A model generated the notes under the pieces. The model did not search any database and was not told where the DNA came from. It saw only the letters and a program-made list of their open reading frames with translations. Below are positions 1-6,260 of a stretch of 11,834 nucleotides of DNA, piece after piece; the first letter of the stretch is position 1, and every line of letters begins with the position of its first letter. The translations under genes were made by a program, and so were the position numbers. Where the stretch lies: NCBI GenBank assembly GCA_009886305.1, contig QXZO01000112.1, positions 12,290 through 24,123 on the forward strand, in the 5' to 3' direction. Source of the DNA: Betaproteobacteria bacterium (GTDB lineage: Bacteria; Pseudomonadota; Gammaproteobacteria; Burkholderiales; Eutrophovitaceae).

Positions 1-168
1 ATAGACAACGGAATAGTCTAAGCTTTCTATTTCGCCCTTCAGAAAATTCTGATCCTCAGTCTTCGTTTCTTGCAAACAAATAAAATCAGGTTTGTGCTCA
101 TTAAGCAAAATTTCTAAATGAGGAAACCTAACTTTTAAAGAGTTTACGTTCCATGTCACTATGCGCAT
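1..168 (-). CDS. xth: Exodeoxyribonuclease III, N-terminal part (cut by window edge)
   Basis: The first 56 codons of an exonuclease III/AP-endonuclease family protein (EEP fold), which in this family removes 3' ends from duplex DNA and cuts at abasic sites during base excision repair. Visible motifs are the N-terminal strand MRIVTWNVNS with the active-site Asn at residue 7, and CLQETK with the metal-binding Glu at residue 34. Both sit at the positions expected for XthA. The start is an ATG at 168 with an AGAGG Shine-Dalgarno 8 bases upstream. It follows prlC on the same strand after 63 bases, so the two are probably co-transcribed. The catalytic His and Asp of the C-terminal half lie outside the window. 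Whether this is the XthA or the ExoA subgroup cannot be told from this fragment. Confidence 0.9.
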   Translation of the reverse strand, partial: MRIVTWNVNSLKVRFPHLEILLNEHKPDFICLQETKTEDQNFLKGEIESLDYSVVY

Positions 169-190
169 CGTGCTAACCTCTTTGTCATTG

Positions 191-204
191 GCATCAGGCA
201 TCAG
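191..204. repeat. Short tandem repeat GCATCAG x2 in the prlC-xth gap
   Basis: Two perfect head-to-tail copies of the 7-mer GCATCAG lie in the 63-base gap between the prlC stop and the xth start. No terminator-like hairpin is seen in the gap, which fits co-transcription. The repeat may be chance. Confidence 0.4.
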
Positions 205-231
205 GGGTCTAAATCATTATTAAGATTGCAC

Positions 232-2286
232 TTAGACGACTGATTTCGCCTGCTCAGATAGCCCAGTATGTTGCAAAAGTGCGTCAATTTTTGGCTCTCT
301 GCCTCGAAAGCTAACGAAATTATCGAGCGAGGACCTAAGCCCACCTTTCGAAATCACCTCGTCTAAAAATCTGGTGCCGATCTCCTCCAGAGACATAGAC
401 TTCTCTTGAGACATACCAAAAGCATCTGCTGACAAAACCTCGGCCCATTTGTAGCTGTAATATCCAGCAGCGTACCCACCAGCAAAGATGTGAGAAAAAC
501 TATGTGGAAACCGATTGTATTCAGGAACCGGAATTACTGAGAGATCCTTACGCAGGTCCTCAAGAATTCTCATCACTGCCTCGAGGTTCTCTGCTGGTTT
601 ATCTATATGCACGAGTAAATCAAAGACAGAGAATTCCACTTGCCTAAGTGTCTGTATTCCACTCATGAAATTTTTCGCCTCGACCATCTTCTTAAAAAGG
701 CTCTCCGGCATGTGTCCACTCCCAGAAACATCTCTAGAGATTTTTTTGATAATGCTCCAGTCCCAACAAAAATTCTCCATAAATTGACTGGGCAACTCTA
801 CCGCATCCCATTCCACCCCATTGATGCCAGATATGCCCAACTCATCAATCTGAGTCATCAAGTGGTGCATGACGTGCCCACACTCGTGAAATAGTGTCTC
901 CACCTCGTTATGACTGAGGTAAGCATCAGACGAATCTTTCATGGCCGACGGGAAATTACACACCAAATAGGCCACAGGAAGCTGTATATGACGATCTGTT
1001 TTCCACCTCCCTACCGCATCATCCATCCATGCCCCAGGTCGCTTGCCATCTCTGGCGAACAAGTCCATATAAAAATAACCAATTAAATGATCAGAACGAT
1101 CCTTCAACTCATATAACTTTACGGTGGGATTCCAAACTTCCCCCGACTTCTCAACAACAGAAATTCCATACAGACTCTTTAATAGATCAAATAAACCACC
1201 GATACACCTTTTCAATGGGAAATATTGTCTCAAGTCTTCATCTTTAAAGGTATAACGCTCCTCCTTAATTTTTTGAGCGACGAAACTAATATCCCATGGC
1301 ATTAAGTCGCTGATTCCCAAATGCGATGAAGCGTAGTCTATTAACATTTGGTATTCCAACTCTGCTCGGGATCGAGCTTTTTGAGAGAGCTCAGTCATTA
1401 AATCTAGAGCACGTTTAGGATCGACAGCCATTTTGGTTGCGAACGACAAATGTGCAAAACTGTCGAATCCCAACAATTTAGCTTTTTCGTGACGAGCACC
1501 CAAAATGTCCGTAATTACTGAGGAATTGTCAAACTGCGATTCGCCACAATCCGAAGCTCTCGTAACGTAAGCACGATACATCTCTTCACGAAGCTTACGG
1601 TCAACACAGCTCTCCATAAACGGGACCCAACAAGGCGCCTTTAGCGTAAATGACCAACCATCTTTATCTAAGGACACAGCCTTTGCCTTCGCTTGAGAAA
1701 TAATTGCCTCCGGTAAACCTTCAAGGCGATCAAAGTTCGTAACATCCAATGTAAAGTGATCGGTAGCGTCAAGGACATTATCACTGAATTTAGCTGAAAG
1801 AGAAGCGAGATTCTTAGATAGCTCCTGGTACCTCTTTTGCTGACTCTCCTCCAAATCAACGCCACTCAATCGGTAATCCCTGAGCTCATTCTCGAGCAAC
1901 TTTTTACGCTCACCATTTAGCGCATCAACGCCCTGAGTTTCATAGACATTCCTGAAGCTTCGGTAAATTTTTTTATTTTGAGATAACCGCGAGTAAAAAT
2001 CGGACACCTCAGGCAACAAGTCGTTGTAGACCGCCCTCAAATCCTCCGAACTAATCACCGAGTTCAAATGACTAACTTGCCCCCATGCCCTACTCACTTT
2101 TTCAACGGCTGCGGTGATAGGCTCGACTGTGGAATTCCAAGTGTGCTCGTTCTGTGACGAAATTTGTTTGATAGAATTTTCAGCCTGCTCAATTAAATAC
2201 TTGATGGCCGGCGCGACCCCGTCGACCTTGAAATTCGAGAATTGAGGCAGCTCCTTAAAATCGCATAGGACATTATTTTGAATCAT
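232..2286 (-). CDS. prlC: Oligopeptidase A, M3 family zinc metallopeptidase
   Basis: A 684-residue cytosolic zinc peptidase of family M3 (thimet oligopeptidase/OpdA group), which degrades short peptides, including cleaved signal peptides in E. coli. The length matches the family (about 680 residues). The zinc site is clear: HECGH at residues 467-471 gives both His ligands and the catalytic Glu468, and Glu497 in VELPSQ is the third ligand. The C-terminal half also carries the family-typical FSHIFAGGYAAGYYSY segment, with Tyr residues that contact substrate. The N-terminal 200 residues are helical and variable, as usual. There is no signal peptide. The ATG start at 2286 is supported by an AAGGTG Shine-Dalgarno 8 bases upstream. 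It is followed by xth on the same strand and preceded by pyrB, also on the same strand, 173 bases away. No frameshift or missing key residue was seen. Confidence 0.96.
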   Translation of the reverse strand: MIQNNVLCDFKELPQFSNFKVDGVAPAIKYLIEQAENSIKQISSQNEHTWNSTVEPITAAVEKVSRAWGQVSHLNSVISSEDLRAVYNDLLPEVSDFYSRLSQNKKIYRSFRNVYETQGVDALNGERKKLLENELRDYRLSGVDLEESQQKRYQELSKNLASLSAKFSDNVLDATDHFTLDVTNFDRLEGLPEAIISQAKAKAVSLDKDGWSFTLKAPCWVPFMESCVDRKLREEMYRAYVTRASDCGESQFDNSSVITDILGARHEKAKLLGFDSFAHLSFATKMAVDPKRALDLMTELSQKARSRAELEYQMLIDYASSHLGISDLMPWDISFVAQKIKEERYTFKDEDLRQYFPLKRCIGGLFDLLKSLYGISVVEKSGEVWNPTVKLYELKDRSDHLIGYFYMDLFARDGKRPGAWMDDAVGRWKTDRHIQLPVAYLVCNFPSAMKDSSDAYLSHNEVETLFHECGHVMHHLMTQIDELGISGINGVEWDAVELPSQFMENFCWDWSIIKKISRDVSGSGHMPESLFKKMVEAKNFMSGIQTLRQVEFSVFDLLVHIDKPAENLEAVMRILEDLRKDLSVIPVPEYNRFPHSFSHIFAGGYAAGYYSYKWAEVLSADAFGMSQEKSMSLEEIGTRFLDEVISKGGLRSSLDNFVSFRGREPKIDALLQHTGLSEQAKSVV

Positions 2287-2429
2287 GTTTATTTCACCTT
2301 GTCGTTGGATGCGTGAATCTTGTCAGAAATAAAAAAACTTAGGCACGCAAGATGTTAGTTAGTTTCCCAAGTGACACAACTTACCTTGATCGTAAGTAAT
2401 TTTTTAACACGTAACACTAAGTTCTATAG
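2287..2429 (-). other. pyrB-prlC intergenic region, probable prlC leader
   Basis: This AT-rich gap holds the prlC Shine-Dalgarno (AAGGTG on the minus strand, 2295-2300). It also holds a weak sigma70-like candidate: TTGTGT at 2374-2379 and TAACAT at 2352-2357, 16 bases apart, each only a partial consensus match. A T7 run lies downstream of it but has no convincing stem before it. I see no gene and no trace of pyrC here. The promoter call is tentative. Confidence 0.3.
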
Positions 2430-2460
2430 AATTTTCATTAGTAACCTGCATATGAAAATT
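2430..2460. repeat. 9-bp perfect inverted repeat at the pyrB stop codon
   Basis: The arms AATTTTCAT (2430-2438) and ATGAAAATT (2452-2460) are perfect inverted copies around a 13-base loop. The right arm runs into the pyrB stop codon. In pyrB mRNA this could form a hairpin immediately after translation ends. It is AT-rich and no U-run follows, so it is not a classical intrinsic terminator. It could act as a 3'-end stabiliser or weak terminator, or be a protein-binding site. Confidence 0.45.
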
Positions 2461-3407
2461 TATTCGTGTAGCAGAGACATCACAGCCATTCGTACCGCGA
2501 TTCCGAACGTTACCTGACGCAGAATTACAGCTTGAGGTCCATCAGCAACGTTTGAAGCGATTTCTACACCTCGATTGATGGGGCCGGGATGCATTACAAT
2601 CGCATCAGAATGAGCAAGAGCCAAACGCTCTTTCGTTAAACCATATTTTTCATAGAATTCTTGCGCGCTAGGCACTAGCGAAGCTTTCATACGTTCATTT
2701 TGAAGCCTCAATGTTGTCACAACGTCTACACCCTTAATCGCAGAATCAACGTCGTTGTATACGCTCACACCCATATCCGATAAGGTTTCAGGGACCAGAG
2801 TTTCGGGTCCGGCCACCCTGATTTCATTGACGCCAAGCGCTTTCAGTACATGAATTTGGGATCGGGCAACTCGTGAATGAAGGATATCGCCGATTATCAC
2901 AATTTTTAACCTACTAAAGTCTTTTTTGAAGTGTCTGATTGTAAAAGCGTCAAGTAAGCCTTGAGTCGGGTGCGAGTGGCTACCAGCCCCCGCGTTGATG
3001 ACGTGTATCCCCTTGGGGACATGTTTCGCGATCATATATGCCGCATCGCTTTGGGCGTGGCGCACCACAAACATATCAGCCTGCATAGCCACTAAATTGT
3101 CAATCATATCCAGCAGGCTCTCACCTTTACTTTGCGATGAAGTAGCAATATTCAAGTTGACTACATCTGCCGATAGCCTTTTAGCCGCTATTTCAAATGT
3201 CGTCCGGGTCCGCGTACTATTTTCAAAGAAAAGATTAAATACAGATCTTCCGCGTAACAATGGTAATTTTTTAGTTTTACGATCTCCAACAGACAAGAAT
3301 GTTTGAGCGCGATCGAGAATTTCAGTGACTAACTCTCCGGGCAAGTTTTCTAAAGTGAGCAAGTGCCGAAGCTTACCACCACCATTTATCTGAATATCAT
3401 CAGTCAC
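2460..3407 (-). CDS. pyrB: Aspartate carbamoyltransferase catalytic chain
   Basis: A 315-residue protein that makes carbamoyl-aspartate from carbamoyl phosphate and aspartate, the committed step of pyrimidine synthesis. Visible motifs in order: the carbamoyl-phosphate loop with STRTRTTFE (residues 64-72), SQSKGES with Lys94, VRH at 115-117, HPTQG at 146-150, and the C-terminal MHPGPINRGVEI. The last motif is typical of the PyrB type found with PyrR in beta/gammaproteobacteria. The start is GTG at 3407, with GGAG at 3415-3418 and a 7-base spacer. It lies 18 bases after pyrR, so it is in the same transcript. No pyrI regulatory-chain gene and no pyrC follow, although many relatives have pyrC (or an inactive pyrC-like gene) next. 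Otherwise intact. Confidence 0.96.
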   Translation of the reverse strand: MTDDIQINGGGKLRHLLTLENLPGELVTEILDRAQTFLSVGDRKTKKLPLLRGRSVFNLFFENSTRTRTTFEIAAKRLSADVVNLNIATSSQSKGESLLDMIDNLVAMQADMFVVRHAQSDAAYMIAKHVPKGIHVINAGAGSHSHPTQGLLDAFTIRHFKKDFSRLKIVIIGDILHSRVARSQIHVLKALGVNEIRVAGPETLVPETLSDMGVSVYNDVDSAIKGVDVVTTLRLQNERMKASLVPSAQEFYEKYGLTKERLALAHSDAIVMHPGPINRGVEIASNVADGPQAVILRQVTFGIAVRMAVMSLLHE

Positions 3408-3414
3408 AAAATAG

Positions 3415-3418
3415 CTCC
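3415..3418 (-). promoter_or_regulatory. Shine-Dalgarno GGAG fixing the GTG start of pyrB
   Basis: GGAG on the minus strand sits 7 bases before the GTG at 3407. No ATG in this frame lies nearby upstream, so this site decides the start. Confidence 0.7.
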
Positions 3419-3425
3419 AATTTTC

Positions 3426-3908
3426 CTAGGTAACATAAACCTCTAGATCCTTATTTGCATCCCACCGAACTGCGATTTTCTGGGTATTTGGAATGTCAAT
3501 ATGTCCCCCAATAAACTGCGGTTCAATCGGCAACTCTCTACCCCCACGATCCATCAGCACAGCCAATCGAACCGATTTTGGTCTCCCGAAATCATAGATT
3601 TCATTAATTGCCGCTCGGGCCGTTCTGCCTGACTGCACCACATCATCAACCAAAATCACATGTCTACCCTCAATATTGGACTGGATCGATGTGCTTTTCT
3701 TGCTTTTCGCTAGGCCGCGGATCTCAAAATCGTCTCGATGAAAGCTAACATCCACAGACGCGGACGCGACATCGAGATCAAATTTCTCAATGAGATACTC
3801 CAAAACAACAACACCACCCGACTGAATGCCGACCAACAAACTGCTAGAATCTAAAGCTTCGCCTAGTTGACTAACAAGTGACTGAGTGAGTAATTTTGAA
3901 TCAAGCAT
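3426..3908 (-). CDS. pyrR: PyrR, uracil phosphoribosyltransferase/pyr regulator homologue
   Basis: A 160-residue type I phosphoribosyltransferase of the PyrR family. In Bacillus, PyrR binds pyr mRNA in response to UMP/UTP and also converts uracil plus PRPP to UMP. In proteobacteria the regulatory role is less certain. Visible motifs: LVGIQSGG (residues 25-32), the HRDDF segment (57-61) and the PRPP-binding loop VILVDDVVQSGRTARAA (84-100), followed by LMDRGGRELPI (118-128) typical of PyrR. The ATG at 3908 lies 5 bases after the ruvX stop, and a GGGAGAGAG purine tract upstream serves as ribosome site. It sits between ruvX and pyrB in one operon. I see no attenuator-like anti-terminator/terminator pair ahead of pyrB (only 18 bases) or ahead of ruvX. 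RNA-based attenuation by this PyrR is therefore unlikely here, which is an inference. Confidence 0.92.
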   Translation of the reverse strand: MLDSKLLTQSLVSQLGEALDSSSLLVGIQSGGVVVLEYLIEKFDLDVASASVDVSFHRDDFEIRGLAKSKKSTSIQSNIEGRHVILVDDVVQSGRTARAAINEIYDFGRPKSVRLAVLMDRGGRELPIEPQFIGGHIDIPNTQKIAVRWDANKDLEVYVT

Positions 3909-3913
3909 TGTTC

Positions 3914-4354
3914 TTAACTCTCTCCCAAAGAAGTTGTAAAAAAATCCTCAAGAATCAATTGTGCGGCAACCATATCGATTACATTCTTTCTTTTTTTCCA
4001 CCCTACTTTGTTGTCCGCTAAAAATTGATCAGCTTCCACTGAGGTGTAACTCTCGTCAATAAGGTGCACCCTAAGTTTAAATCTAGACTCTAGTGTTTTG
4101 CAAAACCGATTGACCCTCTTTTCTAAGGCATGTGGCTTCCCATTTTCGTGTCTAGGCATTCCGACAACTAAAGCCATTGGATTCCATTCTCTAACGATAT
4201 CCTCGATTTCAGCCATTAACTCCTTGGATATTTTATAGTTGATTGTTTTGACTGGGTGCGCTATCCCTATGGATGCATCACCCACAGCAACTCCGACCCG
4301 TCTCCCGCCATAATCGAAAGCTAAAAACAGTTTATTCATCGGAGACTTATCCAT
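3914..4354 (-). CDS. ruvX: Putative pre-16S rRNA nuclease/Holliday junction resolvase YqgF family
   Basis: A 146-residue RNase H-fold protein of the YqgF/RuvX family. In E. coli it is implicated in 5'-end processing of pre-16S rRNA, and elsewhere it is proposed as a Holliday junction resolvase. Acidic active-site residues are visible: Asp14 in FDYGGRRVGVAVGD, Glu101 in LIDES and Asp127 in NVIDMVAAQLILEDFF. LVVGMPRHENGKPH (residues 62-75) is the usual central motif. The start could be the ATG at 4354 or the ATG at 4339, which gives MNKLFLAFDYG, closer to the family's usual N-terminus. Neither has a good Shine-Dalgarno. It is the first gene of ruvX-pyrR-pyrB, with TATAAT 20 bases upstream of the first ATG. 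Its usual upstream partner yqgE survives only as a fragment. Confidence 0.93.
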   Translation of the reverse strand: MDKSPMNKLFLAFDYGGRRVGVAVGDASIGIAHPVKTINYKISKELMAEIEDIVREWNPMALVVGMPRHENGKPHALEKRVNRFCKTLESRFKLRVHLIDESYTSVEADQFLADNKVGWKKRKNVIDMVAAQLILEDFFTTSLGES

Positions 4355-4374
4355 CGAGCCGGAGACACTGATGA

Positions 4375-4380
4375 ATTATA
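4375..4380 (-). promoter_or_regulatory. Consensus -10 box (TATAAT) upstream of ruvX-pyrR-pyrB
   Basis: A perfect TATAAT on the minus strand ends 20 bases before the ATG at 4354. It would start transcription near 4368 and leave a leader of about 14 bases. The -35 at 17-base spacing is poor (AAATAT); TTGGAA copies nearby are badly spaced. A weak -35 suggests help from an activator or low constitutive use. The box overlaps the TAA stop of the yqgE fragment. Confidence 0.5.
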
Positions 4381-4528
4381 CATTTCCAATGTTTCCAATA
4401 TTTATAGAAATCTGGCCCACTATAATCCCAAACACGTAGGGCGACGCGTCATACCTTTCCTCGATGGGCGCCCTAAACATAAGGTTTGCTTCAGCGGGAA
4501 AGGCCAACCAATCCCCAACTATCATCAT
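4376..4528 (-). pseudogene. yqgE: C-terminal remnant of yqgE (algH)
   Basis: The minus-strand frame ending at TAA 4378-4376 reads GDWLAFPAEANLMF, then RAPIEERYDA, then a Gly-Ile segment. This matches the C-terminus of YqgE/AlgH (E. coli: AWLTAPADLNILF, TPIADRW, LIGVD), and yqgE normally sits directly before ruvX. Only about 45-50 of some 185 residues remain. The ~145 N-terminal residues cannot fit, because the plus-strand RDD gene occupies the space beyond 4745. The first in-frame ATG (4528) has no Shine-Dalgarno, and the upstream in-frame sequence has no YqgE similarity before a stop near 4588. In another frame at about 4562-4595 there is a faint resemblance (SLIAMLHMDDS) to YqgE's LVALGYA-W segment, which I cannot confirm. 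The family's function is unknown. I judge this a deletion relic. A 50-residue expressed peptide is less likely. Confidence 0.68.
4383..4399. repeat. Direct repeat TTTCCAAT x2, 9-base period
   Basis: TTTCCAAT occurs at 4383-4390 and 4392-4399 with one base between copies. On the minus strand this is ATTGGAAA twice, lying where the -35 region of the ruvX promoter should be. The same bases encode the N-I-G-N-I-G-N end of the yqgE remnant. The repeat may be a regulator half-site pair or simply a repeat in the old coding sequence. Confidence 0.45.
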
Positions 4529-4744
4529 GCTAATAAATGTAGATAATAGATGATGAAAAAAAAGAGTCGTCCATGTGAAGCATGGCTATTAAGGAACGGC
4601 CTGTAAAATTAAGTTGACTCATTTAATGTTTTTAGTCTACCCGATTATTGAAACCTAAGTTATCGTCGCGACTCAACAAACAGTAAGATATTGACTTATG
4701 TATTACACGAATTCTTAGAAATGATTACTACTCATAGAACTTGA
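4529..4744. other. Non-coding gap between the yqgE remnant and the RDD gene
   Basis: All frames are broken by stops and no gene is recognisable. Visible items: an A8 run at 4556-4563 (U8 on the minus strand); a small inverted repeat CCATG/CATGG (4571-4585); an 8-base palindrome GTCGCGAC (4665-4672); and two plus-strand TTGACT hexamers (4614-4619 and 4691-4696) usable as -35 boxes for the RDD gene, though neither has a good -10 at 16-18 bases. It probably holds the RDD gene's promoter plus debris of the lost yqgE. Confidence 0.4.
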
Positions 4745-4747
4745 GGT
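4743..4747 (+). promoter_or_regulatory. Shine-Dalgarno GAGGT ahead of the RDD reading frame
   Basis: GAGGT lies 6 bases before an in-frame ATC at 4754. It overlaps the in-frame TGA (4742-4744) that closes the frame upstream. No ATG, GTG or TTG lies at normal spacing in the RDD frame; the nearest is TTG 4790, 42 bases on. Confidence 0.4.
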
Positions 4748-4753
4748 CATCAC

Positions 4754-5167
4754 ATCTCTTATCCAACAAAAACACGACAATTTTGCTCCTTGGGTTACGA
4801 ATGCGTAACAACAGTCACAATAGCCTTTGCTATCGCGTTCATAACAACAGCAGTGGTAGGTTCAGTAGAACCCATTATCCTGAGATCTATCATTGGATTC
4901 ACGATCCTATGCGGTATCTGGGCTTATTACATTTTGTGTTGGATCACTTCTGGCCAAAGTCTTGCCCAAAAGTCATGGGGACTCAAAACTGTAAGCCACT
5001 CGGGAGCTGAGCTAACAGTTAAAGTAGCAAGCCTAAGATTAATCTTAGCAACAGGTTTTAATTTAACGTTAATTGGTCCATTGATACTCTTAATCGCAAA
5101 GAACAATCAGTTACCTCAAGATAAGTTGCTCAACACGCGGGTGGTATTGACAAAACGGCATAATTAA
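4754..5167 (+). CDS. RDD-family small membrane protein, start uncertain
   Basis: A predicted inner-membrane protein of about 125-137 residues with the RDD-family pattern. TM1 is the YECVTTVTIAFAIAFITTAVVG stretch, broken after its first 20 residues by the usual hydrophobic run. A second hydrophobic segment leads to AYYILCW, then SGQSLAQKSWGLKTV (the family's GQTLGMKAWGLRLV), then a TM with LRLILA, and finally QDKLLNTRVVL (family HDRLAGTRVV, with Gln for His). The molecular role of RDD proteins is mostly unknown. Conserved residues begin before the first conventional start: TKTRQFCSLGYE resembles the family's RRLAAMxYE, whereas TTG 4790 begins inside it and lacks a Shine-Dalgarno. I therefore give ATC 4754, placed 6 bases after GAGGT. 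An ATG at 4721 is also in frame but a TGA interrupts at codon 8. The gene is convergent with lptG, 13 bases apart. It may be intact or recently damaged at its 5' end. Confidence 0.62.
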   Translation: MSYPTKTRQFCSLGYECVTTVTIAFAIAFITTAVVGSVEPIILRSIIGFTILCGIWAYYILCWITSGQSLAQKSWGLKTVSHSGAELTVKVASLRLILATGFNLTLIGPLILLIAKNNQLPQDKLLNTRVVLTKRHN

Positions 5168-5180
5168 AAATGTCGTAAAA

Positions 5181-6260
5181 CTATCGCCTCTCTCGACTCA
5201 CTACAAAAAAATACGCAGTAATTAAAATTAAACCGATGGGGATTAGACTGAAAGTTGCAGGGTGCCATCGTCCAATCGTTCCTATCGACTTTATCAATTG
5301 GGTAGCAAAATAGAGTCCAACACCACTAGTAATTCCAATAAAAATCCAAAAGCCTGCGTGACGACCCCGGTTCTCGAAGCTGACGAATGCTACCGCTATG
5401 AATACAAGTAAAAACACTGTAACCACATGACTAATCTTCGTCCATTGTGCCGATTTATACCGATAAACCTCTTCACCATTAGCTTCTAGATGGTCAATAT
5501 ACCTCGCGAGCTCAAGATAAGTTAAATGCTCCTCGCCCAGCAATAAAGAATTTAGAATTTTCGGGGTAATTGACGTATTTAAGCTCAAGGATGTCGATGT
5601 CGACCGAACTAATCGGTTAGAGTAAATCTCAGTTACCCGCACGTCACTCAATTGCCACTCATTTTCATTAATGATACCGTTGGAGGCCTTTATCATCCGC
5701 CTAACAGATCGATCCTCATCGTTGAGTTCAAATATCAAGATACCCGACAAGTCAAACTTTTTGGTCAATCTCGCCACATTGATGATGCGGTCCTGATCTT
5801 TAATCCAATGACCCGAACGGAAAGTCTGAGCAATGACATGCTGTTCGGGTCCAGAACTCACTGTAATCTCCTGAAGCACTCTCTGTGCCTTGGGCACAAT
5901 AAACTCGCCTACCAAAAGAGTTATAAAGGACACAAGAATCGCGACAATAGAGAGCGTTGACGTTAGGTTTTTAAGAGACATGCCCGCGCTGCGCATTACA
6001 ACGTATTCAGAGTTAGAGGAAAATCTCGCCAGCGCGATTAACGTGCCCGTTAGCGCCGAAAGCGGAACCAACTCATAAGCCCAAGAGGGGATCTCTAGGG
6101 CTGATCCCACTAAAGTAAAAATCAGACCAACATTTAGCTGCTCTCCGTCAGCAATACCTTGAATGAGGTCGAAAATGAAAAATAACGCAACAAATAAAAA
6201 CAAGACGAACAAAATACTGATGAGGGTCTCGGTAATGATGTATTTTCGGAGCGTCCTCAC
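5181..6260 (-). CDS. lptG: LPS export ABC transporter permease LptG
   Basis: A 359-residue inner-membrane permease of the YjgP/YjgQ family. With LptF and two LptB ATPases it extracts LPS from the inner membrane and hands it to LptC/LptA. Visible order: VRTLRKYIITET, a long TM1 (about residues 9-34), TM2-TM3 around PLSALTGTLIALARFSSNSEYVVMRSAG, with the conserved 'SE..vmRsaG' coupling segment near residues 83-94, a periplasmic beta-jellyroll domain in the middle, then three C-terminal TM segments ending VSRERR. I chose GTG 6260 because it overlaps the lptF stop as GTGA and has GGGAG 5 bases upstream (6266-6270). An ATG at 6377 would add 39 residues that only re-read lptF DNA in another frame. 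It is convergent with the RDD gene. Confidence 0.94.
   Translation of the reverse strand: MRTLRKYIITETLISILFVLFLFVALFFIFDLIQGIADGEQLNVGLIFTLVGSALEIPSWAYELVPLSALTGTLIALARFSSNSEYVVMRSAGMSLKNLTSTLSIVAILVSFITLLVGEFIVPKAQRVLQEITVSSGPEQHVIAQTFRSGHWIKDQDRIINVARLTKKFDLSGILIFELNDEDRSVRRMIKASNGIINENEWQLSDVRVTEIYSNRLVRSTSTSLSLNTSITPKILNSLLLGEEHLTYLELARYIDHLEANGEEVYRYKSAQWTKISHVVTVFLLVFIAVAFVSFENRGRHAGFWIFIGITSGVGLYFATQLIKSIGTIGRWHPATFSLIPIGLILITAYFFVVSRERR

Noticed and set aside
4376..4528. A genuine 50-residue protein starting at ATG 4528
   Set aside because: No Shine-Dalgarno, and the sequence matches the C-terminal end of a much longer family, so a relic is the simpler reading.
4556..4620. Terminator-like element on the minus strand: CCATG/CATGG hairpin and outer GAGTC/GACTC arms before a U8 run
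   Set aside because: The inner stem is only 5 bp and 7 bases from the U-run, the outer arms enclose a loop of about 45 bases, and no intact minus-strand gene lies just upstream to be terminated.
4614..4719. Sigma70 promoters from the TTGACT hexamers at 4614 and 4691
   Set aside because: The hexamers are good -35 boxes, but no acceptable -10 lies 16-18 bases downstream of either; kept only as a remark on the gap.
4741..5010. Open frame of 89 codons on the plus strand overlapping the RDD gene
   Set aside because: It lies in a different frame from the one with clear RDD-family motifs and membrane segments, and its own translation resembles nothing I know.
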